From: HXMU1420-2 sp040830545
Lineage (GTDB): Bacteria; Pseudomonadota; Alphaproteobacteria; Rhodobacterales; Rhodobacteraceae
Direction: 5' to 3'
Assembly: GCA_040830545.1 (NCBI GenBank)
Contig: JBFOMB010000165.1
Span: 1-10,914 of the forward strand
Length of the DNA: 10,914 nucleotides
In this document: positions 1 to 6,090 of the stretch, piece after piece
Position numbering within the stretch: the first letter of the stretch is position 1
How the letters are laid out: the number at the start of each line of letters is the position of its first letter
Notes under the pieces: generated by a model
What the model saw: the letters and a program-made list of their open reading frames with translations, nothing else
Told to the model about the DNA's origin: nothing
The model's database searches: none
Program-made: the position numbers and the translations under genes

Positions 1-979
1 CCCACGCCGCAGAGGCTCGGTCGATAACCGCGGTAGGTCGCGCACCGCCAACGCCAGCACCCATGCGTGGGGTGCAGATGCGCCAGGGTCCGATGCCCAC
101 CTTCCCCCCATCGGCGCCAGCGTCGATCATGGCGCGCGTGCCGTCTGCCGTGGCCACGTTGCCAGCGGCGATCTGAACCTCTTTGGACAGGGCTTTGGCG
201 CGCTTCACCGCCTCGGCCACACCTTCAGAATGACCATGCGCCGTGTCGATCACAATCATGTCGACACCTGCATCCACCAAAGCGGCCGAGCGTTCATAAC
301 CCGCATCGCCCACGGTCGAGGCCGCTGCCACCCGCAACCGGCCCAGCGAGTCCTTGCACGCGGTCGGGTTCAACACAGATTGCTCGGTGTCCTTGAGCGT
401 CAATAGCCCTGTCAGCTTGCCCTCGCCATCCGTGACCAGCAGCTTCTCGATCCGGCGGGCCTTCATCAGGCTGATCGCCTCTTGCCGGTCAGCGGGTTCG
501 TGCAGGACGGCTAGGTTGTCCGCGGACATCAGCACGCTCACGGGCGTGTTGTCATCGCTGGCAAAACGCATGTCGCGGTTGGTCATGATGCCAACCAACC
601 GCCCGTCCTCATCGACAACAGGGAAACCCGTCACCCGATAGCGCTCGCGCAGGGCCTTGGCGTCGGCCACGGTCTGATCCGGGCGCAGGGTGATCGGGTT
701 GTAGACAATGCCGCTCTCGAACCGCTTCACCCGGCGCACCGCACGGGATTGTTCCTCGACATCCAGGTTCCGGTGCAACACGCCCATGCCACCAGCCTGA
801 GCCATGGCAATGGCCATGCGCGCCTCGGTCACCGTGTCCATGGCGCTGGACAGCAGAGGGATGTTCAGATCGATGGTCCGCGTCACGCGGGTGCGCGTGT
901 CCGCCGTGGCTGGCAGGACCGACGAGGCCGCCGGAACCAACAAAACATCGTCAAAGGTGAGTGCCTCACGAATCTGCAT
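1..979 (-). CDS. guaB: IMP dehydrogenase GuaB (partial, C-terminus beyond the window)
   Basis: IMP dehydrogenase oxidises IMP to XMP with NAD+, the committed step of cytosolic guanine nucleotide synthesis. The protein opens MQIREALTFDDVLLVP, a hallmark GuaB N-terminus. It continues with SSAMDTVTEARMAIAMAQAGGMG of the barrel (given here only as a marker near residues 48-70), a tandem CBS (Bateman) insert at about residues 95-205 ending LLTLKD, and then VIDTAHGHS and AAGNVAT of the catalytic barrel. About 326 codons are present of a usual ~485. The start at 979 is preceded by GGGGAT at SD distance. Cys302 is in the position of the catalytic cysteine. Oddity: from residue ~291 the usual GPGSICTTR loop reads GPWRICTPR, and the next residues are also off-consensus although the frame stays open (see findings). 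Identity is certain from residues 1-290; the last 35 residues should not be trusted. Confidence 0.96.
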   Translation of the reverse strand, partial: MQIREALTFDDVLLVPAASSVLPATADTRTRVTRTIDLNIPLLSSAMDTVTEARMAIAMAQAGGMGVLHRNLDVEEQSRAVRRVKRFESGIVYNPITLRPDQTVADAKALRERYRVTGFPVVDEDGRLVGIMTNRDMRFASDDNTPVSVLMSADNLAVLHEPADRQEAISLMKARRIEKLLVTDGEGKLTGLLTLKDTEQSVLNPTACKDSLGRLRVAAASTVGDAGYERSAALVDAGVDMIVIDTAHGHSEGVAEAVKRAKALSKEVQIAAGNVATADGTRAMIDAGADGGKVGIGPWRICTPRMGAGVGGARPTAVIDRASAAW

Positions 980-1287
980 TTCCGATCCCCATGCATTGCG
1001 CGTTTGGCGGCCACCCTATCTCATGGATTTCAGGCGGGGGAAAGGGGCGAAGCAGCGCAGGCAAAAGGGGGCGCTGCCCCCGCCGCGCAAAGCGCGACTC
1101 CCCCGGAGTATTTTGAGAACAATGAAGGAATGATCCCCTGCTTCATCTTTGCCCAAATACTCAAATCGCAACCGGGCCGAACAAAGGCGGTCGCAAATGA
1201 CGCGGGATGGCCTGAAAATGCCGTTTGCGGGGCTGGTAATGGCGCGCGCGGTCCCTATGGTCCAGCGGACCAAAACCCGAGGCAGTC
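980..1287. other. Divergent guaB / ASKHA intergenic region
   Basis: This 308-bp spacer lies between the divergently transcribed guaB and the ASKHA gene, so it should hold promoters for both. I see no convincing -35/-10 pair on either strand. Its centre (1067-1162) is occupied by two G/C hairpins and an inverted repeat pair, listed separately. A small stem GGTCC/GGACC (1259-1271) sits just upstream of the GAGG SD of the plus-strand gene. Short open frames across this stretch have no family signal and overlap the repeats, so I do not call them genes. Confidence 0.7.
1067..1162. repeat. Intergenic repeat cluster: two G/C hairpins plus an inverted 22-bp repeat pair
   Basis: GGGGGC-GCT-GCCCCC (1067-1081) and CGCGC-AAA-GCGCG (1084-1096) are back-to-back hairpins, followed by CCCCCGGAGTATTTT. 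A 22-bp arm at 1106-1127 (begins GAGTATTT, ends ATGAAG) is repeated in inverted orientation at 1141-1162, matching at 17 of 22 positions with a 13-nt spacer, so the whole could fold as a large stem-loop. A third copy lies at 4824-4845. From general knowledge, similar 'GGAGTATTT...ATGAAG' tracts with a preceding G/C hairpin are widespread between genes in Rhodobacterales and probably act as terminators or REP-like elements. Lying between two divergent genes, it is not obviously placed to terminate either one. Confidence 0.75.
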
Positions 1288-3345
1288 ATGACATCCGAAT
1301 CCAGCACCGATCCTCTTGTTGTCTTCACCCCGTCGGGCAAGCGCGGGCATTTCCCGGTAGGCACGCCGGTCCTGACAGCCGCGCGGCAATTGGGCGTGGA
1401 CCTTGATTCGGTCTGCGGCGGGCGCGGCATCTGCTCGAAATGCCAGATCACCCCGTCTTACGGCGAGTTTCCCAAACATGGGGTCACGGTGGCGGACGAC
1501 GCCCTGTCCGAATGGAACAAGGTCGAACAGCGTTATGACGACAAGCGTGGGCTGACGCCCGGGCGGCGGCTGGGCTGTCAGGCGCAGATCCATGGCGACG
1601 TGGTGATCGACGTCCCACCGGAAAGCCAGGTGCACAAGCAGGTGATCCGCAAGGCAGCCTCGGATCGGCAGATCACCATGGCCCCGGCCACGCGGCTTTA
1701 CTTTGTCGAGGTCGAGGAGCCCGACATGCATTCGCCCACCGGCGATCTGGAACGGCTGACCCGCGCACTGCAAACGCAGTGGGAGGTGGGTGAGGTGACC
1801 GCAGACCTGTCCCTGCTGGGCAAGCTGCAGACCGCCCTGCGCAAGGGCAAGTGGCAGGTGACCGTGGCGCTGCACAAAGGGCACAGGGACGAGGCCCATC
1901 GGGTGATAGATATCTGGCCTGGTTTGCATGAAGGCGGGCTTTATGGTCTGGCCGTGGACCTCGGCTCTACCACCATTGCCGCCCATCTGACCGATCTGGA
2001 GACGGGCGAGGTCAAGGCGTCCTCGGGCCTGATGAACCCGCAGATCCGGTTTGGCGAGGATCTGATGAGTCGCGTCAGCTACGCGATGATGAACCCCGGC
2101 GGCGATCAGGAAATGACGCAGGCGGTGCGCGCGGCCCTCAACGACCTGACCAAGGCGATTGCAGATGAGGCCGGGATCACGCCTGACCTGATCGTGGAAA
2201 CGGTGTTTGTCTGCAACCCGGTCATGCATCACCTGCTGCTGGGTCTGGACCCGGTGGAACTGGGACAGGCGCCCTTTGCGCTCACCACATCTGAAGCGGT
2301 CGAACTGCCAGCCCGCGAGATGGAGTTGACCGCAATGAACGACCGCGCGCGCATCTATGTGCTGCCCTGCATTGCCGGGCATGTCGGCGCGGACGCCGCT
2401 GCCGTCGCGCTGAGCGAGGAACCGGGCAAATCCGAAGACCTCGTGCTGATCGTCGATGTGGGCACCAATGCGGAAATCCTGCTGGGCAACACGACGCGGG
2501 TTCTGGCCTGTTCTTCGCCCACCGGCCCGGCCTTTGAGGGCGCACAGATCAGTTCCGGTCAGCGGGCCGCCCCCGGCGCGATTGAGCGGGTGGAGATTGA
2601 TCCGATCACAAAGGAACCCCGGTTCCGCGTCATCGGGTCCGACATCTGGTCCAACGACCCGGGCTTTGCCGAGGCGACCGAAACCACGGGCGTCACCGGC
2701 ATCTGCGGATCCGGGATTATCGAGGCCGTGGCCGAAATGCGCATGGCCGGGCTGCTGGATGACAGCGGACTGATCGGGTCTGCCGCGCAGACCGGCACGG
2801 CGCGGTCCATCCCCGAGGGGCGTACCCATTCCTACCTGATCCACGATGGCAGCGCTGATGGCGGTCCGGTTGTGACCGTCACACAGGGTGACATCCGCGC
2901 GATCCAACTGGCGAAATCGGCGCTTTATGCCGGTGCGCGGCTGTTGATGGACGAAATGGGCGTGGACGTGGTGGACCGCGTGGTGCTGGCCGGGGCATTT
3001 GGTGCACATATCTCGACCAAGCACGCGATGGTTCTGGGCATGATCCCGGATGCCCCGCTTGACAAGGTCTCCTCTGCCGGGAATGCCGCCGGGACCGGCG
3101 CGCGCATCGCGCTTTGCAACGTGGACGCAAGGGCCGAGATCGAGCGCGTTGTGCGCGAGATCACCAAGGTTGAAACCGCCATCGAGCCCAAATTCCAGGA
3201 TCATTTTGTCGCCGCCAACGCGATCCCGCACAAAACCGACCCGTTCCCGGAGCTTGCCAAGGTGGTCACGCTGCCCCAAGTCTCTTACAACACAGGCGGA
3301 GACAGCGATCAGGGCGGCGGACGACGCAGACGGCGCCGCGCCTGA
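1288..3345 (+). CDS. RACo/RamA-like corrinoid activation protein ([2Fe-2S] ferredoxin + ASKHA/DUF4445)
   Basis: Members of this family use ATP and low-potential electrons to reduce inactive Co(II) corrinoid to Co(I) in corrinoid-dependent methyltransferases. The 685-residue protein has an N-terminal ferredoxin domain with C43-x5-C49-x2-C52 and C97 as cluster ligands, a spacing of the adrenodoxin type. A linker follows, then a large ASKHA domain from about residue 220 to 655. Nucleotide-binding signatures are DLGSTT (D224), DVGTNAE (D390), GICGSG near 470 and LAGAFGAH near 570. The C-terminus ends in a glycine and arginine run (GGGRRRRRRA). The ATG follows CGAGGCAG at SD distance. It heads a plus-strand unit with the methyltransferase and AhpD-like genes. 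No corrinoid protein or corrinoid methyltransferase is in the window, so its client is unknown and the activation role is inferred from the family. Confidence 0.88.
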   Translation: MTSESSTDPLVVFTPSGKRGHFPVGTPVLTAARQLGVDLDSVCGGRGICSKCQITPSYGEFPKHGVTVADDALSEWNKVEQRYDDKRGLTPGRRLGCQAQIHGDVVIDVPPESQVHKQVIRKAASDRQITMAPATRLYFVEVEEPDMHSPTGDLERLTRALQTQWEVGEVTADLSLLGKLQTALRKGKWQVTVALHKGHRDEAHRVIDIWPGLHEGGLYGLAVDLGSTTIAAHLTDLETGEVKASSGLMNPQIRFGEDLMSRVSYAMMNPGGDQEMTQAVRAALNDLTKAIADEAGITPDLIVETVFVCNPVMHHLLLGLDPVELGQAPFALTTSEAVELPAREMELTAMNDRARIYVLPCIAGHVGADAAAVALSEEPGKSEDLVLIVDVGTNAEILLGNTTRVLACSSPTGPAFEGAQISSGQRAAPGAIERVEIDPITKEPRFRVIGSDIWSNDPGFAEATETTGVTGICGSGIIEAVAEMRMAGLLDDSGLIGSAAQTGTARSIPEGRTHSYLIHDGSADGGPVVTVTQGDIRAIQLAKSALYAGARLLMDEMGVDVVDRVVLAGAFGAHISTKHAMVLGMIPDAPLDKVSSAGNAAGTGARIALCNVDARAEIERVVREITKVETAIEPKFQDHFVAANAIPHKTDPFPELAKVVTLPQVSYNTGGDSDQGGGRRRRRRA

Positions 3346-3369
3346 CCAGTAGGGTAACAAGGGGACGGC

Positions 3370-4224
3370 ATGCTCGAAATCAACGCGGATCAGCAGGACT
3401 ATTGGGCAAACTCCCCGGGCGGACAAAAATGGATCACGCTGGAGGATCAGTTGGATGCCGCCCTTGGCCCGGTACTGGATCTGGTCCTGAATCATGCACA
3501 GCTGCGAAGTGGCGAGCGTGTTTTGGACATTGGCTGCGGCACGGGCGCAAGTCTTCTGGCTGCCGCACAGCAGGTCGGGCCAGAGGGGCATGTGATGGGC
3601 GCCGACATCTCCGCGCCTTTTGTGGACCGCGCATTGGCCCGCGCGCAGGCTGCGGGGATGGCTCATGTCAGCGCGCGTGTTGTGGATGCCCAGACCGAGG
3701 CGTTCGAAGCCGACAGCGTCGATGCCATCATCTCGCGCTTTGGCGTGATGTTCTTCGAGGATAGCGTGGCAGCCTTCGCCAATATGGCCAAGGCGTTGCG
3801 CCCCGGCGGTCGCATGGTATTTGCCGCCTGGGGCCAGTTGCGCAACAACCCCTGGTTCCTTGTCCCGCATCTGGCCGCGGTCGAACGGTTGGGCCAACCG
3901 CCCAAAACCGACCGAAACGCGCCGGGACCGCTGGCGTTTCACGATCTGGACCGGGTGCAAGGGATGTTTCAGGCCGCAGGGCTGTTGGTTCAGGCCCAGG
4001 CGGAAACCGTACAACTGACCCCTGCAGGCGGGATCGACGGGGCCGCGTCGCTGTGTATGAAGGTCGGGCCCGCCGTGCGAACCATTGCGCATTTCGACGG
4101 CACGGCAGAGGATGAGGCCGCCATACAAGATGCGGTCAAAGCGCGGTTCGTAGGGCTCAGCACAGATGACCCGTTCCACCTGCCCGCTGAGATCAATCTG
4201 TTCCACGCCACCAAGGAGCGCTAA
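3370..4224 (+). CDS. Class I SAM-dependent methyltransferase
   Basis: This 284-residue cytosolic protein has a Rossmann-like methyltransferase fold. Motif I is VLDIGCGTG at residues 51-59. The acidic residue after strand 2 is D79 (in GADIS), the motif around residues 102-106 is ARVVDA-like, and motif IV/post-IV is VDAIISRFGVMFFED at 117-131, followed by ALRPGG near 142-147. It resembles UbiE/Methyltransf_11/25-type enzymes that methylate small molecules. The acceptor cannot be read from sequence. The ATG has a strong AAGGGGA SD, 24 nt after the stop of the ASKHA gene, which suggests cotranscription. The next gene starts 3 nt after this stop. It is not itself a corrinoid-dependent enzyme, so a direct link to the ASKHA activator is only positional. 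Confidence 0.88.
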   Translation: MLEINADQQDYWANSPGGQKWITLEDQLDAALGPVLDLVLNHAQLRSGERVLDIGCGTGASLLAAAQQVGPEGHVMGADISAPFVDRALARAQAAGMAHVSARVVDAQTEAFEADSVDAIISRFGVMFFEDSVAAFANMAKALRPGGRMVFAAWGQLRNNPWFLVPHLAAVERLGQPPKTDRNAPGPLAFHDLDRVQGMFQAAGLLVQAQAETVQLTPAGGIDGAASLCMKVGPAVRTIAHFDGTAEDEAAIQDAVKARFVGLSTDDPFHLPAEINLFHATKER

Positions 4225-4227
4225 GTT

Positions 4228-4791
4228 ATGAAACGCCTGTTCCCCTCCCTGCCCGAAACGCCCGATCTGGGTGACACGATGCAGGCGTTTCCGGCGGCGG
4301 CGGGCCTGATGCTGCAACTGACGGACTCGATCCTATTGCGGGACAGCGACCTGACCACCGGACAGCGAGAAATCATTGCCGCCTATGTCTCGGCCCTGAA
4401 CGCCTGCGCCTATTGCTACCAATCCCACAAAAACGCAGCGGTGGCTTTTGACGTGGACGGTGACCTGATCGAAGCTCTTGTGCAGGACCCGGACACTGCC
4501 CCGGTTGACAAACAGATGCGTCCAATCCTTTCCTATGTCACCTGCCTGACCAAAACACCTGCCATGATGACCGAGGCGCACGCACAGGCCGTCTATGACG
4601 CGGGATGGTCAGAACAGGCGCTCTACGATGCGATCGAAGTCTGCGCGCTCTTCAGCTTCATGAACCGGATCGTCGAAGGCACCGGCGTCACATATGCAAC
4701 GCCCCCCGAACCGCCAATAACAGCCGAAGAAAAAGCCGCCCGCCGCGACCGGACCTATTCGGACTGGGGCCGCGCCACCGGCCTGCTTTGA
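4228..4791 (+). CDS. AhpD-like carboxymuconolactone decarboxylase-family protein (peroxidase-related)
   Basis: This 187-residue all-helical protein belongs to the AhpD/CMD superfamily and most resembles the 'peroxidase-related enzyme' branch. The redox motif CAYC gives C60 and C63, with E48 twelve residues before C60 and H67 four after C63. That is the same spacing as E118, C130, C133 and H137 of mycobacterial AhpD; the intervening AhpD histidine is Tyr62 here. Thiol-dependent peroxide reduction in the cytosol is the likely chemistry, but the substrate is unknown. The start is well supported: AAGGAG lies 9 nt upstream inside the last codons of the methyltransferase gene, and only 3 nt separate the two genes, so translation is probably coupled. 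It is the last gene before a convergent spacer with hairpins. Confidence 0.88.
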   Translation: MKRLFPSLPETPDLGDTMQAFPAAAGLMLQLTDSILLRDSDLTTGQREIIAAYVSALNACAYCYQSHKNAAVAFDVDGDLIEALVQDPDTAPVDKQMRPILSYVTCLTKTPAMMTEAHAQAVYDAGWSEQALYDAIEVCALFSFMNRIVEGTGVTYATPPEPPITAEEKAARRDRTYSDWGRATGLL

Positions 4792-4823
4792 AGAGCGGAT
4801 GCCACACACACGCCTCACCCTCC

Positions 4824-4877
4824 CTTCATTGTTCCCACAATACTCCGGGGAGGTCTGGAGGGGCAGCACCCCTCCAG
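4824..4877. terminator. Convergent-gene hairpin with a copy of the 22-bp intergenic repeat
   Basis: CTGGAGGGG (4855-4863) and CCCCTCCAG (4869-4877) form a perfect 9-bp stem with loop CAGCA. Next to it, 4824-4845 read on the minus strand is a copy of the 22-bp repeat found at 1106-1127 (20 of 22 identical), again joined to CCCCGGAGTATT. The same hairpin-then-repeat order occurs at 1067-1127. The site lies between converging genes (stops at 4791 and 4998), so a bidirectional terminator role is reasonable. There is no clean T-run, so classical intrinsic termination is uncertain. Confidence 0.6.
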
Positions 4878-4920
4878 CGGCAACCGCAAACACCAGAACA
4901 CATCCAAAAATCCCCACCGC

Positions 4921-4981
4921 AGCCCGGACCTGATCCGGGGCCGCCAGACTGAAGGTAGAGGTCCCGGATCAAGTCCGGGAC
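4921..4981. repeat. Inverted pair of a ~21-bp palindromic REP-like element
   Basis: A near-palindrome containing CCCGGACCTGATCCGGG lies at 4921-4941. A second, in reverse orientation, lies at 4961-4981; on the minus strand its core reads CCCGGACTTGATCCGGG. The two match at 17 of 21 positions with a 19-bp spacer. Each can fold alone, and the pair can fold into one longer stem. This core is a repeat I recognise as common between genes in alphaproteobacteria. With the hairpin at 4855-4877 it fills the convergent spacer. Confidence 0.7.
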
Positions 4982-4997
4982 TCCGTTTGCGATCCCC

Positions 4998-5423
4998 TCA
5001 GCCGCCCGTGCGAAACAGCGCCTTGATGTTGTCCGGCATGGCATAAGGCACCAGCTTGCCCGTCTCGTCCCGCTGCACCAGCACGCGGGTTTCGAACCCT
5101 TCGACACATAGTGTGTCCCCCCGTTTCAACCGGTGTTCCACGTCAAAACTCGACCGGCCGAACCGTACGAACTCGGTTTCAATGGTCACCACCTCGCCAT
5201 AGGCCGCAGGTGCGTGGAAATCGGCCCGCGTCGTGCGCATCGGAAACCCCACCACGTTCAGCCGCGTCCGAAGCTCGTTTTTTGACAGGCCCGCCGCTGT
5301 AAAATGATGCGCGGTAGAGGCATCGAACCACCGGAAAAAGTTCGGGTAAAACACGATGTCCGCCGGGTCGCAATCACCCCATTCCACACTGACATTACGT
5401 GTGCTGATCAGGTTTCCACTCAT
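4998..5423 (-). CDS. Acyl-CoA thioesterase, 4-hydroxybenzoyl-CoA thioesterase type (hotdog fold)
   Basis: This 141-residue cytosolic single-hotdog protein hydrolyses an acyl- or aroyl-CoA thioester. The N-terminus carries EWGDCDPADIVFYPN, closely matching GDCDPAGIVWFPN of the Pseudomonas 4-hydroxybenzoyl-CoA thioesterase; D19 aligns with its catalytic Asp17. RWFDAS at the start of the central helix and GEVVTIETEF also fit. The start at 5423 is preferred over an upstream in-frame ATG at 5561. It matches the family N-terminus, has GAGGG just upstream (overlapping the previous stop), and leaves a 7-nt gap to the upstream gene rather than a long overlap. It is the last gene of the CHAT unit. The true substrate is not deducible, and YbgC-like roles are also possible. 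Confidence 0.88.
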   Translation of the reverse strand: MSGNLISTRNVSVEWGDCDPADIVFYPNFFRWFDASTAHHFTAAGLSKNELRTRLNVVGFPMRTTRADFHAPAAYGEVVTIETEFVRFGRSSFDVEHRLKRGDTLCVEGFETRVLVQRDETGKLVPYAMPDNIKALFRTGG

Positions 5424-5430
5424 ACGTCCC

Positions 5431-6090
5431 TCAACATCCTCCAAAGGCCAGAACCGCCTCGGCCCCGATCCGTTGCAGCAGGCGGCGACTGGCATGTCCT
5501 GTCGGCTCCAGACCCGCGCCCCGTTGGAACAGGGCCACGGCCGCCGCCGTTTCCCGGTCATAGATCATGTCTGGCCCGCCCAGAAAATAGCCACCCGCCA
5601 GCAGATAGGCCTCCAGCTCCGCCACACGCGGGTGCAGGTCACCCGGTTCAAACGCAATGTCCGGCGCGCGGGTTTCCAGATCGCGGCATGCGGCGGGATC
5701 GGTGGACGTCAACTGCCACGTTCCTTCCAAGCTGGCGCCATCCGCATCCAGCGGGTTCGCGAGGTTCAGGAGGCTGTCAAACTGCATCGCCTCGATCCGT
5801 GCATGTTCCGCCTTCAGCTCCAGCCCGCTGCCGGAGTGCGTGAAGATCAACCGTCCGCCGTCACATTCCAGCCCACAAACCGTCCGCCCGTTTTCGCGGA
5901 TCGGGCAGAAACCGGAATACACGACATAAGGCCGCCCGACCTCGGTGTAACTCAGCGCGCCACCCCCCGTGACCGTCATCTCGGCAATCGGTGCGACAGG
6001 CATGTCCAGTCGATAACAGGCCGCGATTTGCGCCTGCGCGGACCCGACCCACGTGGCCATCAGAAGGATCAACATCATGATACGGGTCAT
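5431..6090 (-). CDS. Exported peptidoglycan-binding-domain protein, CHAT-protease partner gene
   Basis: This 219-residue protein has a cleavable signal peptide (MTRIMMLILLMATWVGSAQA, then Q21). A C-terminal peptidoglycan-binding-like domain spans about residues 150-208, including YDRETAAAVALFQRGAGLEP. The middle (25-145) is not recognised. It has six cysteines (C25, C62, C72, C76, C135 and C219, the last residue), an even number compatible with disulfides in the periplasm. IAAC at 22-25 loosely resembles a lipobox, but the AxA site before Q21 fits the hydrophobic stretch better. Its ATG overlaps the stop of the CHAT gene as ATGA, the classical sign of translational coupling, so the two products are probably made in fixed proportion. 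Export is well supported. Binding partner or protease substrate is inference from context. Confidence 0.82.
   Translation of the reverse strand: MTRIMMLILLMATWVGSAQAQIAACYRLDMPVAPIAEMTVTGGGALSYTEVGRPYVVYSGFCPIRENGRTVCGLECDGGRLIFTHSGSGLELKAEHARIEAMQFDSLLNLANPLDADGASLEGTWQLTSTDPAACRDLETRAPDIAFEPGDLHPRVAELEAYLLAGGYFLGGPDMIYDRETAAAVALFQRGAGLEPTGHASRRLLQRIGAEAVLAFGGC

Noticed and set aside
67..641. Plus-strand frames at the left end and across the guaB region (also 749-1291)
   Set aside because: They are antisense to guaB, whose minus-strand translation is unmistakable over 290 residues.
1016..1273. Small minus-strand ORF of 85 codons in the divergent spacer
   Set aside because: It runs through the G/C hairpins and the repeat pair, has no credible SD or family signal, and is best explained by the repeats.
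1255..4317. 1020-codon open frame on the minus strand opposite the ASKHA, methyltransferase and AhpD-like genes
   Set aside because: It spans three plus-strand genes that each carry clear family motifs and SD sites, and has a low-complexity Gly/His/Arg/Gln-rich composition without recognisable domains. It is a side effect of high GC at third positions.
4998..5561. 187-residue version of the thioesterase starting at 5561
   Set aside because: The extra 46 residues lie inside the upstream gene, have no family match, and the SD and the family N-terminus both point to 5423.
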